This document shows, one piece after another, positions 21,324-32,917 of a DNA stretch of 45,819 bases (position 1 is the first letter of the stretch; each line of letters starts with the position of its first letter). Source of the DNA: Hydnum rufescens UP504 (taxonomy: Eukaryota; Basidiomycota; Agaricomycetes; Cantharellales; Hydnaceae); NCBI GenBank assembly GCA_014904985.1, contig MU129107.1:62686-108504 (forward strand), in the 5' to 3' direction. Position numbers and translations under genes: made by a program. The notes under the pieces were generated by a model, which was not told the DNA's origin, made no database searches, and worked only from the letters and a program-made list of their open reading frames with translations.

Positions 21324-24300
21324 ATGAGCGCGTCTCACATAATTATTCGGGCCTACCCGACACGCGACAATTCCCTTCCAAATTCTGTGGCGATGGGCGC
21401 GTACTTAACACCGTCTTCGTCACGCACCGCAGCATCTACAGTAGTAGGAAACCTCAGTGCCTCCCCCAAGGAGGAGCCCGAAATGAGTGAACACGAGAAC
21501 GACGCGTCTTGTACCGCGACGCCCGCGGTTGACCCTGCCGAAGAAGAGGTGAGTCATAGGCGCTCCTTCGCATTCTCCCACACCTCTTCACCTGCTCTGG
21601 GGGAAAGGCGATGCGCAGTAAACTCCGGAGGCTTCATTATCTCCTTGAAAAATCTACCGCCTTCGCGTCGGTCCTTGCTCTGCGTCTCCAAAATCCTCAG
21701 CCGGAAGCGAGTGAGCAACACGCCTCGCCTCCGGAGTCGCCTTCGTCACCGAGGAAATCTTCTCGAATTAGTGCTCGGAAGGGACGGAAGCGTTTACGCG
21801 ATGAAGGGTCTGACAGCGAAACGGAGACCAAGCGAGTCAAAGTGAACGAGGCCCCTTCGCTGGACATCTCTCCCCTCGTCACGGCAAAGCTGCGTGACTA
21901 TCAAGTCCTCGGCGTCCAATGGATGATATCCCTATTTGAAAACGGACTCAACGGTATACTTGCGGACGAGATGGGTCTTGGCAAGGTAGTGTTTTTTTTT
22001 TTGTTTCATTCGCGGAACCCGGCTCTGATATTCGCACACGCTGGATGGTACCCATTTTTGTAGACTCTACAGACTATCGCTTTTATTGCTCACCTTAAAT
22101 CCAGTTTCATCAAAGGTCCTATTCTTGTGGTTGCTCCTATGGGGGTTCTTCACAACTGGGCCGCCGAGTTTAAGAAATTTGCTCCGAGCGTCAGTAATGG
22201 CCCCGTGTCAATCCGCCACGTTCGTCGTTAATCGTTAGTGCCATTTTTTTAGATCCCTGTCACCATATATCATGGGTCCCCTGAAGAGAGAACGCGACTG
22301 CGAAAGGAGGTACTCGTATATAAGAACGAGGCTGACGCTTCTCAACCATCATCACCTGTGACTCCCGTAAAACGCAAGGGGAAGGGGCGGCCAAAAGCAC
22401 CAAAGCGTCTCGGTGTAGCTCCCCCTGCACCTGATCTCCCCCCCGATACAATGGACCCGTTCCCTGTTGTCCTCACAACCTACGAAATGATCATCCGTGA
22501 TAGTTCATATCTACGCACTCATAAATGGAAGTATATTATCGTTGACGAAGGTGTGTCTGGTAAAATTTGCGAATGGTGAACTCTAGGTAAATTTATTGAA
22601 CAGGTCATCGTCTCAAAAATATGGATAGCAAGTCAGTTGAAATCGTCGTATTGGGTACTCAATTTGCGTTTTAAGGTTTTTATTTTTATTTCAGGTTGAT
22701 GTTTGAAATCAAGCAATATAGCAGTGGTAATAGGCTGATTCTCACTGGGACACCGTTACACGTCAGTGCTATTTAATCCTTGGTTCTCCTCCATTGCTGA
22801 CGGCAGTAATAGAACAATCTCGCGGAGCTGTGGTCCCTACTCAACTTTATCCTTCCTGAATTGTTCAGTGATCTTGCGGGCTTCCAACAAGTAAGAAGCT
22901 TCTTTTGGCCCTACCGTATCAAACTCTAACTTTCCCTGTCGTTACCAGTGGTTCGTGGATAGCAATGGACATTTGATAAGAATCTTACTATCTCCAAACA
23001 GGTTCAATTTCCCAACTCGGGGGGTCGATGATGAGATTCCCTCTGCGGAGTCCATCCTTTCCGAATCACACAGCCAGCATGTAATAACAACTCTTCATGG
23101 CATCCTCAAACCGTTCCTCCTTCGGCGCATAAAGGCCGACGTTGAAGTGGATCTCCCGCCGAAAAAGGAGTATATATTGTACGCGCCTTTGACTCGTCCA
23201 CAGGTTGATATCTACGAGGTTTGCTCTCTTTGATCAACATACATTCCTTGTATGTGCCGACTGAATGAATCTGGACACCGTTATGAATAGGCTATTCTTG
23301 CTGGGGATGTCCGCAAGTGGCTGATAAACAACCTTGACGAAGGGCGTGGTTTGGGAGGCTCGTCCACCTCAAGACGGCTTGCGGAACCGAATGAAGACAG
23401 TTCATCTTCAGAAGACGAGTCGGGGGAGGAGGGATCGCCTACGCGCAAGATGCGTCTACGGCGGCTCGGAAATGTGAATTACGATGACCTTGATGGCGGT
23501 GCCAAACATTTTGCTCGTCCCGAAAGCCGAAGCGAGGCACCTCACCGCGCTTTTATGACGCGCGGACGACCATTAAAGGAAAAGAGTGAGATCGATCTCG
23601 GACGGGAATACGCAAAGCAGCAAGCTAGTGAGTCAGTGTTCTATGTGTCAGGATAGCAAACTTCACAGTTCTTGTGTTCGTAGTCAAATCCGTCAATAAC
23701 ATGAGGCTTCAGAACAAGGTCATGCAGTTACGCAAGGTCTGCTCCCATCCATTCTTGTTTACGTGGCCAGTGGATCCGAACACTCGGCAACCCGTCATCG
23801 GGGATGAGCTTGTCAATGCAAGCGGGAAAATGCTGCTCTTGGACCGACTATTGGAGGCTTTGATAGGCAGGCATGCCAAGCAAGATTCGAAACGACCTCA
23901 CAAGGTGTTACTTTTCAGTCAGTTTGTCACAATGCTTAATGTCATCGAGGTAAGAGAATGTCCCATGTTTACTGGCTATCCAATGGACTGATGCGTATGT
24001 TGGCCAAGGACTGGGCGCACGTGCATAAGGGGTGGGCAACCTGCCGTATCGATGGCTCAAGTTCACCAGAGGAGAGACGAGAGCAAATGGACTTGTTCAG
24101 CAACGGCGGAAATGGACCTAAAGCCCCTAGACTTTTTCTCTTGAGCACGCGAGCGGGTGGATTAGGTATCAACCTCGTCGAAGCGGACACTGTCGTATTC
24201 TACGACCAGGACTGGGTGTGTGTGATGTATACTTCATAACGGTTCTATCTCATAATCACCCCAACTTGGGTCGATATGTTATTAGAATCCTCAAATGGAT

Positions 24301-24856
24301 CTTCAGGCGCAAGATCGTGCTCATCGCATCGGGCAGACAAGACCAGTACTTATCTTTCGACTGGTCGCGAATCATACCGTCGAGACGAAGGTTATGTCGA
24401 GGGCTGGTGAGAAACGCAAGCTAGAGGCCCTAGTCATTGCCAAAGGCTCGTTCTTCTCTACTGTTTGCCACGTCCAGGACGGGAGGCTTATTTTCGTTGT
24501 TGTGTTCAGGGAAATTCAAGGTCCCGCATGGGAAGCAATCCTCCAAGCAGGAAACGATTGCAGAAATGGCTGCTGCACTCCTCCGTCTGGAGAGTGAGAA
24601 GATCCATATCGTTTCGTCATCGGATGATAAGAACAAGTTGATTAGCGACGAGGCATTGGACGCACTACTTGACCGTCGACCGGAAGTGTTTGAGGAACGT
24701 GGTAAGGGGTGGAAGAAGGACCAGGGGCAAGGATCCGAGGCTAGTGCCCACACACCAACGTCTACACGGACCGCGTTCGAGGTGTTTGAGGGTGTGCATG
24801 ATGATGGAGCAGATGGGCTTGCGACGTTGATGGGCGATGATGAAGACTTAATTTGA
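21324..24856 (+). CDS. LSH/HELLS (Irc5, MUS-30, DDM1)-type SNF2 chromatin remodeller
   Basis: An ATP-dependent nuclear remodeller. I started at the ATG at 21324 ([15 protein letters not shown]); a second in-frame ATG 60 bases later is possible. Exon 1 ends at 21548 and exon 2 (21608-21985) ends exactly in the Walker A motif DEMGLGK|T. The Walker B region is DEGH (rather than DEAH), then RLKNMDSKL and [20 protein letters not shown]. The LSH signature [20 protein letters not shown] follows. The C-terminal helicase lobe has [31 protein letters not shown] and [15 protein letters not shown], and ends [20 protein letters not shown], a block specific to Irc5/LSH rather than ISWI. An acidic serine-rich linker ([14 protein letters not shown]) splits the lobes. 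All motifs are intact. One intron appears to use a GC donor (24446-24509). Confidence 0.9.
24446..24509 (+). other. Apparent GC-AG intron in the LSH-type gene
   Basis: The conserved block [17 protein letters not shown] is only restored if the 64 bases from 24446 (starting GCTCGT) to 24509 (ending TTCAG) are removed in phase 1. No GT in the right phase gives that result. The donor context AAAG|GCTCGT is weaker than typical GC-AG introns, so a base error at a GT donor remains possible. Confidence 0.55.
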
Positions 24857-25251
24857 GGATGCCTCGCGGCGTGGATGAATAGTCACGTGCGCTCCATCAG
24901 ACTGAATGCTAGCATTTTCCGCACTATTATCCGGCACCTGGCAATTGAGGACTTAGGACTTGACACGCCGTGAGGGGGATAATTGTAGTGAATCCTGATT
25001 AAGTTCAGACTGAGCGAACTTGCTAACGACATACCATCTGCGGATCATCCGCAGAACCTCACTTATTTGAAGATCCAGATGTGTCTCTGAAACCTCACGG
25101 CCGCGGATCGTCATCTGATCCGCGTCCGAGCGCTCGGCCAACCTACTATGCTTACAGTGACCGTGTGTCCGATTTGACTTATCGTCCTGGATCTCTCAGA
25201 TAAAGGAGGCTACGACACAAGGTGGACTCACCCCATCTCCAATTCATTGCC
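24857..25251. other. Intergenic region with two related hairpins
   Basis: About 400 bases lie between the LSH-type stop and the next ATG. Two inverted repeats share the word GCGGATC: a 17-base one at 25038-25054 (CTGCGGAT, C, ATCCGCAG) and one at 25102-25124 (CGCGGATC, loop, GATCCGCG). No coding sequence is seen. They could be a bidirectional terminator or binding sites. Confidence 0.5.
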
Positions 25252-27495
25252 ATGGGGCTGGAAACAAAACACGTTCTCGAAAGGACCTTGGGTGCAGCGC
25301 TTGACAATACCTTGGGCGTACTGCTTGTTACCGCTATAGTCTCAGCCTCGTAAGTCTCCTCATTAGAGTGTCTCGCCCCCGCTCGCTTAGTTCGGTGACT
25401 CCCTCTCAGATTATTCGGAGTAGTGAGAAAGCATGGCTTATCATCTTTGACAAGGCTCAATGCGTAATAAACACTGCTGAACAGTTGACAACGCAATGCT
25501 ATTATTATGCACTTCGCTTCAAGAAGGATCCTACCTGGTTTAAATGCATTGTGGCGGCACTTTGGTACGACATGCCTACCATTAACAGATTTCACCAATA
25601 CTCACCGATCTTTTCCCTCAAGGATCATCGACGGTATCCACCAGATTGGAGTTAGCGCAATTATTTTCCGATACAGTGTAAGGGTTGATAAAAGCGCTGC
25701 TACTCTCGCTTCGCGTGCATACTTAACATCTCCCTCTCTTTGAAGGTGCACCACTATGGCGACTTTGAATATCTTCGACAGACCAGTTGGTAAGGCATGC
25801 CGCAAGTAATTTCCATCCCATGGCTAATTTTTTACATTCAAGGCTCGTCTCGGTATGTCCAATTTTCGATGCAACAATCTCGAAGGATGGTTGAACTCGG
25901 CCGTTCTAGGCCTGCTCCGTCTCAGAGGTTAGAGAGTATTTCAATTTTGCGACATTGTCGTACATGCGCTGAGATATCGTCGTAGCCACTGGCTGCATTT
26001 ATAGTTCAAATGTATGCGCCTGCACACTCGCAGTAAGAGACTTGAATACATCCTGTTCGATCTGCGCAGCTACTTTACGCGTCGTTTGTATTACCGTGGG
26101 TTTGTCATATTTGTCGTCAGTTGAACCACCTGGTGACATTTGGACTTGGTCAGTCAACCGGAAGCTTTGGCCCGTGGCCACCTTTACTGCGATACTTTCT
26201 GTTATTAGCTTTGGTACGATGAGGAACTCATTTGAGAAAGGATATTTGTAACGAAATACGTCCTTATTTGAATAGCAGCGGGAGAGGGTAAGCCATGTCT
26301 TTCATTTTCATCATTGGGTAGTTGACATAGAGACCTTTCAGCCTCTGCCATCCTCACGTTCGTAGTGCCGATTCCCCTTCCTGATCAGTCTTAATCTGTG
26401 ACATGCTCGGATAGGTTTGCCGCCTCTCGCTTTACAGAGTACACACGAAACACGGTCTGTTGTGGCCTCCTGAGCGACTCACGCACCCTCCCGCACTGAA
26501 TTTTTGCGAACAGTGGCTTGTCATCATATGGCTTGTAACATGTAGTGTGTGTGACATTGCAATCACTATCCCTGTGGCTTGGACACTGTACACCTCACGT
26601 ACGGGATTCAAGCAGTGCGTCATCTCTTTCTGACTTCCACTGACACCTCTTACTGACCCCTGACCCGCGAGGGATTGGTGATATCTAGGACGGATGTTCT
26701 CCTCACGAGGCTAATTCTGTGGATTGTAACTACTGCCGCTTTGCCAGCGTTCGTGTCGTCCTCCACTCGGGAATTCACTAATTAAATCTTACCTTTATTC
26801 AGCTCTTTCGCTCTGCTGCAAGTTGTCACGGTTCGTTGACCTGGTCTCCTATGTAATTGGGCTTCTCATGCCGTACCCCGCAGTTCATGGTAATGAATGA
26901 GAGTCTAATTCACCTGGCAGCCAATATTGGTGTGTCCCCCTTCATTGAAGTCAGACTTCTCCCTCTGATTAATTGTTGGAATACAGTACTCGTCAAATTG
27001 TACAGGTGAGCATGGCCAAAGACCGTAATCCCCGGGTAATCGTCTTTACACCTCTGTATTTGGAACTAGCAACACATTACTTGCTTCGTGAGATGCTCCC
27101 TTTGCTTTCGTTGATTCAAGGCAGATAAATCTCTAACTGCGAGAATATTATTTTAACAGCTTGAATCGGCGGGGCACTCTCACTAAGGGCAGACAAGGTG
27201 CCCTCCACCTCTCGGATAACAAAGTACTATCCCACGCAAGGAACCATGCTCAGAGATCGCTTAGCGAAACCAGACCTCGCCCTCTTTTATCATTGAAGGA
27301 AAATGTTTGTTTGTTTTTTTTCCCTTTGAAGCCGTTGCTTCTACCCTCCATCTTTGCTCACTTGATGACGGATTTGAATCAATTAATTCAGAAGAACGAT
27401 GGGCTCCGTCAGATTCAGGTCACTATAACCACTCACCAGTACTAGAGGGGTATAAGGAGGCTTTAGTTAGAGTAGCCAAACTGCTAGGATTGTGA
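25252..27495 (+). CDS. Multi-pass membrane protein resembling the DUF6534 family
   Basis: Assembled from many short exons. The start MGLETKHVLERTLGAALDNT and LGVLLVTAIVSAS match the family's opening (LDNTLGALF). Then come LFGV (intron) LTTQCYYYALRFKKDPTWFK, CIVAALW (intron) IIDGIHQIGVSAIIFRYS and HHYGDFEYLRQTSW. Later exons give KLWPVATFTAILSVISFG, CDIAITIPVAWTLYTSRTGF, TDVLLTRLILWIVTTAALPA and KLYSNTLLAS|LNRRGTLTKG; this D-x-x-I...SRTGF...LL.RL...N.LLA.LN order is characteristic. About seven membrane helices are expected. The stretch 25860-26040 is not confidently modelled. The C-terminus is uncertain: a T-run near 27315 separates a frame ending at 27445 from one ending at 27495 (SGHYNHSPVLEGYKEALVRV). 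The function of the family is unknown. Confidence 0.6.
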
Positions 27496-27551
27496 CGTGG
27501 GTTCGTAGCTTTATTATGCCATCTGTGTACATCAAGGGGGAGGTGAAAAAG

Positions 27552-28194
27552 CAGTCTTGACTTTCCGCCCCCTCCGGATGTAAACCGAGAATTTGGCGCA
27601 CTAGTTTTGACACATTCGGATCCAATCCGAGATCACGCCTCGCCCGACAACTCGGCGGCAGATCAGGAGGGTGTTATATACGTATAAAATGATCCTGGGC
27701 TACGTGTCCTGTGTAGTGTAGTAGGTAATAGTGTTAGGGGGCTAAGTGTAGGTTTTTATTGTGCCACCGGTTCAAACCCTGCCGAAGTTGAAGTTTTCTC
27801 CAAGTTCGAATTAAGCGCTCACGCGGTACTCCGGCTTGCACCACGCAAAGCCCTTGTGCTATGGTAAGGGGTTATCTACATGGTATTATGACCTCCCCCC
27901 TACCCCCATAGTCGCGCACACGCAAGAAGGTGGAAATTTCCTTTTTCGGAATTCTGGAGAATCTTCTCCAAACCCGCCCAAAGCTTGTTAAATAACTTAA
28001 AATATACAATTTATGAAGTGTTTGCTTATGTTTCTGCTACCTAAAGATCATATCTAGCAACTTATCCATCCTCAGCCGGCGTTGAGTTATTTCCATTTTT
28101 GCATCCGGATGGTGTTGAGTTGCGTGCAAAATAAATTGCGCCGAACTCTGGGTTCTCGGTTTTACATCCGGAGGGGGCGGAAAGTACTCAACTG
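27552..28194. mobile_element. Non-autonomous hAT-type element, 643 bases
   Basis: The left end begins CAGTCTTGACTTTCCGCCCC and the inverted right end CAGTTGAGTACTTTCCGCCC; beyond that both continue CTCCGGATGTAAA(A)CCGAGAA, so the inverted repeats match over some 30 bases after a few divergent positions. TGAAAAAG directly repeats at 27544-27551 and 28195-28202 (an 8-base target duplication, 9 if the shared G is counted). Terminal CAG and 8-base duplications suit hAT. There is no transposase frame. The interior holds a match to both RNA polymerase III promoter boxes. Confidence 0.8.
27714..27779 (+). promoter_or_regulatory. tRNA-like polymerase III A and B box pair
   Basis: TAGTGTAGTAGG at 27714-27725 fits the A-box consensus TRGYNNARNNGG at every position, and GGTTCAAACCC at 27769-27779 fits the B-box GGTTCRANNCC at every position. 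Their spacing suits a tRNA-type promoter. The sequence does not fold into a proper T-arm, so it is not a functional tRNA gene. It may be a tRNA-derived (SINE-like) piece inside the hAT element. Confidence 0.45.
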
Positions 28195-28384
28195 TGAAAA
28201 AGTCGCGAGGGTTCGGAGAAAACCGGACTCACGTGGGTTTTATCGAGGTAACCTTGGATCTGTCGGTTCGCGGTGCGATATAAGTTACCGGCTGAACGAT
28301 CCCCACCTCGTATCCCCAACCTTGCAATTGGAGAGTGAATCCTTCCAGCCGATCTTCCCAAGGGAAGGCGCACACTTGTTCATT

Positions 28385-31300
28385 ATGATGCGACCCCAGG
28401 TCTCTATCAGTGAGTTGCCTTTCAATCTCCCCTCCCTGTCCTCATCCTCACTCATACTTGTCCTCAGTCACTGGTCCTGGGGGTCCCGGGACACATGGCG
28501 GTACTGGTGGTCGTGGAGGGGATGTGCACTTTCATTACGGTAACAGTGAGTCCCTCCCTCCTATCCTTGGAATCCTTGCTCATAATCAACAACTTTCCAG
28601 GCGGGGCTTCCCTTTTAATGACTCTTCCTCGCGCTCTATATGCAGGCCACGATTCTGTGAGAGAGGACGCACCATCGTCATGTCTCGAGGGTACCCGTGT
28701 TGCCGTATTGAACGAAATTTTGACATGGTCGGAGAGTGCAAGCGGTGAAAGGCCGCCTTTCTACTGGCTCAGCGGACTCGCTGGCATTGGGAAATCAACC
28801 ATCGCGAAAACCGTCGCAGAACGAGCGCAAGAGAAAGGCATGCTAGGTGCCACCTTTTTCTTTTCTCGAAGTGACAAACCTTTACGGGATCCGGGCCTCG
28901 TACTACCGACGCTCGCTTTCCAACTCGCCCACTTGGACAGTTCGTTCGAGGAGGTCATCGTGGATGCTCTAAAACAAGATCCGGCAGCCGGGGAAAGGGA
29001 ACTATTGTCTCAGCTTCAGGGATTAATCCTGACCCCCCTACTTGCTATCAATCCCCATCGGAGCCCAATACTCGTCATCCTTGATGCCCTGGACGAGTGC
29101 GCGGAAAAGGGTGCGGTTGATATATTGCAACTTATGTTTGCACACCTCATCCGAATACCTTTCCTACGGATCTTGATCACAAGCCGTCCACAACCTCACC
29201 TATCCTCGGTATTCAACAAAATCGCGAACCTCGCGAAGACGGTTCTCCATGATATCGACACGTCGGTCGTTGAGCATGACATTCGCCTTTACATCTCCAC
29301 CGAATTAGCCAGAATTCCGAGGAAACTTGATCTTGAGATGTCCGCTGATTGGGCCACGGAGGCTGAGCAGAATGCTCTGGTAAAGAAATCCGGGAAGTTA
29401 TTCATTTACGCAGCCACGGCGATCCGCTTCATTGGAGATGATCGCATGGAGGATCCTCGCAGATGTCTAAGGCTTATACTTGATATTCAATCCCTCCGAC
29501 AAGCCGGGGCGACACCTTATTCGCAGCTGGACAACCTTTACATGGGGGTGCTCCGCAACACACTTTCTGGGTATAACGATCGAGAAATTCTGCGGCGGTT
29601 TCAAATCGTCGTTGGGAGCATTGTGCTGTTGCGCGAACCCCTTCCCCTGTATTCATTGGCTAAGTTTGTTCAGTACGAAAGACACGTCGTTGAAGCTAGT
29701 TTACGTCATCTTCACTCGGTCATTGTCCCCCCTTCTAACATTCATGAGGCCCCTCGTATCTACCACCCTTCATTTCTCGAGTTTATTACGGATTCATCAC
29801 GATGTTCGCTGGCGAAGTTCGTGATTGTTGCCGTGCCGGAGCAGGAACTGCGGCATGCTATCCGATGCTTCGAACTCATGGCCACACATCTAAAGAGGGA
29901 CATTGCTGGCATCTCGGACCCATCGCTGCTGAACAGTGAAGTAGATGGATTTGAGGAGAAAGTGAAAGAGGCGCTGTCACCGGAGGTTCAGTATGCATGT
30001 CGGCACTGGGCATCCCATTTGGCGCGTGTGGAGGTTGGGGAGAGGACAATGATGGGGGCAGTGGAGGCGTTCTCAATGCAGTTACTTTTATGGTGGTTTG
30101 AAGCAATGAGTTTGCTTGGGAGTATCTCGAGTGCTGTAAGCTCGATTGAAGAGGTGCACCATTGGGCAGTATGTATATTCTCTATTGATCCTTAGTGCAC
30201 TGACTGACTGGAATGACTGTAAATGATAGAGAATTTCGGAAAGCAAGGCAATTGTTCTAAGGATTCTGTCCGATTCCCGTCGATTCATTCTCGCACATGG
30301 GGAAGTGATAAGAGCCAGTGCACTGCATGTCTATCATTCTGCATTGCCTTTCACACCACATGACACTGCACTGTATAAGGCCTATTGTGAAGCTGGAGCA
30401 AATTCTATCAAGGTTCTCCAAGGTGTGGAGCCTGAATGGCCACAGAGCTTGAGTACTTTATGTGGCCATTCTCGTTCCATATCCACAATAGCATTTTCAC
30501 CTGATGGATCTCGCCTGGCATCAGGCTCCAGTGATCATGTTGTGCAATTGTGGGATCCCATATCTGGTGCCTCCATTGCAAAATTGGAGGGCCATTCTGG
30601 TTTGGTTGGGACTGTTGTGTTTTCACCTGATGGATTACACTTGGCATCAGGCTCCTATGATTGCACTGTACAATTATGGGATCCTATATCTGGTGCCTCC
30701 ATTGCCAAATTGGAAGGCCATTCTGATGGGGTTACAGCTGTTGCATTTTCACCAGATGGATTGTGCCTGGCATCAGGCTCCTTTGATAAGACTGTACAAT
30801 TGTGGGATCCCATGTCTGGCACATCTATTGCAAAACTGGAAGGCCACTCTGATTGGGTCATGACTGTTGCATTTTCACCTGATGGATTGTGCCTGGCATC
30901 AGGTTCCAGTGATCATACTTTGCAATTGTGGGATCCCTTATCTGGTGCATCCATCACAAAACTGGAAGGCCATTCTGATTTGGTTGACACCATTGCATTT
31001 TCACCCAATGGATTGCTCTTGGCATCAGTTTCCAGGGATGGTACTCTACAATTCTGGGATCCCAAATCTGGCACACACATTGCAAAACTGGAAGGCCATT
31101 CTAGTTTGGTTCGAGCCATTGCATTTTCACCTGATGGATTGTACCTGGCATCAGGCTCCAATGATTGTACAGTGCAATTATGGGATCCCACATCTGGTGT
31201 GTTGATTGCCAAACTAGAAGGCCATTCTAAGGCAGTTAGGTGCATTGCATTTTCACCTGATGGATTGCACTTGGCATCAGGCTCTGATGATCACATGGTA

Positions 31301-32917
31301 CAATTGTGGGATCCCATATCAGGTACATCCATTGCAAAACTGATCGGCCATTCTAATCCAGTTACAACCATTGCATTTTTGCCTGATGGATCACGCCTGG
31401 CATCAGGCTCTGATGATCATACCCTGCAATTGTGGGACCCTGCATCTGGCCCATCCATTGCACAACTAGAAGCCCATTCTGGCAAGGTTCTCACCATCAC
31501 ACTTTCACCCAATGGGTTGTGCCTGGCATCAGGGTCTCATGATCATACTGTACGATTGTGGGATGTGATATCTGGTGTACCTGTTGCAACACTGGAAGGC
31601 CACTCTGGTCCAGTTGACCACATTGCATTTTCACCTGATGGGTTGTGCCTGGCATCAAGCTCCATTGATTATACAGTAAAGTTGTGGGATGGCATATCTG
31701 GTGCACCCATTGCAACACTGGAAGGGCATTCTAGTACCATTGATGCCATTGCATTTTCACCTAATGGATTGTGCCTGGCCTCAGGCTCCCATGATCATAC
31801 AGTGCAATTATGGGATCCCATATCTGGCACATCTGTCAAAAAATTGCAAGGCCATTCTCATTTGGTCAAGACTATTGCATTTTCACCCAATGGATTGCAC
31901 CTGGCATCAGGCTCTGGTGATTGTACTGTGCAAGTGTGGGATCCCATATCTGGTGCTTCCATTGCAAAATTGGAAGGCCATTCTGATTGGGTTACAACTG
32001 TTGCATTTTCACCAGATGGATTGTGCCTGGCATCAGGCTCCTTTGATAAGACTGTACAATTGTGGGATCCCATGTCTGGCACATCTATTGCAAAACTGGA
32101 AGGTCATTCTAAGTGGGTTCTGACCATTGCATTTTCACCTGATGGATTGTGCCTGGCATCAGGCTCAGGTGATTGTATTGTACAATTGTGGGATCCCATA
32201 TCTGCTGCATCCATTGCAACACTAGAAGGACATTCTCATCCAGTTGTGGCACTTGCATTTTCTGTTGATGGTCATACTCTGATTTCACACTCAATCTCTG
32301 AGACCTCCATTTGGGGATCAACTTCACAATCTCTCCATCCCCTAGGCTCTGGATCATCATTGGCAACCCATAGACCCTTGATGGACATGATTCCACACAT
32401 TTGGTCACTTCAGGGACAGTGGATCCAAGTGAAGAAAAGAGGTGATCACCATGCCAGAAGAATATGTTACATCCCCCCAGATCACCTCCCCAGCACCAAG
32501 ATTATGGTGTTGAGCCAGGAAACATACTGTCAGCTCATGGTTGGATGCCATGGTGGTCGCATTCTCATTTTCACTATTCCCCATGACCTGTTTGGTCAGC
32601 ATTCCAGTGAGGAACCAGTGTGTGCTGAGCTAGTGCCTACCATGACAACTTCCCATTCCCCTCTTCTTATAAGTCATACCACCCTTCTCACAACTGATGG
32701 CCTTGCTCTTCCAAATGATGGCCCATCTCTCACAAACAATGGGCCCCCTCCTCCAAACAATGGCCCCCCTCTCACAAACAGTGGCCCTCTTGCAAACAAT
32801 GGTCCCCCTCTTATGAATAGGAAACCTCAGCTCAAAACTGGTCACAAGCATACCTGGGGGTTCCATAGAGTTCTTCAAAGACTTAAGGTTATATTGTTGT
32901 GCCAGCACACCAGATAG
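28385..32917 (+). CDS. NACHT-WD40 protein (fungal NLR-like receptor)
   Basis: Four exons: 28385-28409, 28468-28545, 28601-30168 and 30230-32917. All junctions are GT..AG and in frame, giving 1452 residues. The N-terminus is short and glycine-rich (ITGPGGPGTHGGTGGRGG), with no recognised effector domain. The NACHT NTPase has a P-loop GLAGIGKST at residues about 93-101, Walker B ILVILDALDEC at about 192-202 and a sensor-like LRILITSRPQPHL. A helical region precedes the propeller. Residues about 635-1222 are 14 regular 42-residue WD40 repeats plus a degenerate fifteenth. The tail carries NNGPPL-type repeats (about 1385-1420). Fungal proteins of this type (HET-E/HET-D class) sense non-self ligands with the WD40 face and signal cell death through the NACHT. 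The last exon is strikingly CpG-poor compared with the NACHT exon. Confidence 0.9.
30464..32227 (+). repeat. Fourteen 126-base WD40 coding repeats
   Basis: Repeat k starts at 30464 + 126(k-1) without any length variation; a degenerate fifteenth starts at 32228. The framework (GHS..V..IAFSPDG..LASGS.D.TVQLWDP.SG..IAKLE) is nearly constant at nucleotide level. Variation concentrates just after GHS and around the S-x-D-x positions of the blade. Repeats 3 (30716-30841) and 13 (31976-32101) are almost identical and exactly 1260 bases apart, which indicates recent exchange between repeats. Confidence 0.95.

Noticed and set aside
21324..24856. ISWI or CHD-type remodeller
   Set aside because: No HAND-SANT-SLIDE or chromodomain; the [20 protein letters not shown] and [19 protein letters not shown] blocks identify the LSH/Irc5 branch.
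27700..27785. A tRNA gene
   Set aside because: A and B boxes fit but the T-stem and acceptor stem do not pair, so only a tRNA-derived piece is claimed.
30408..32408. Several minus-strand and second-frame open frames across the WD40 block
   Set aside because: Shadows of the WD40 repeats, produced by repeat periodicity and CpG-poor codons.
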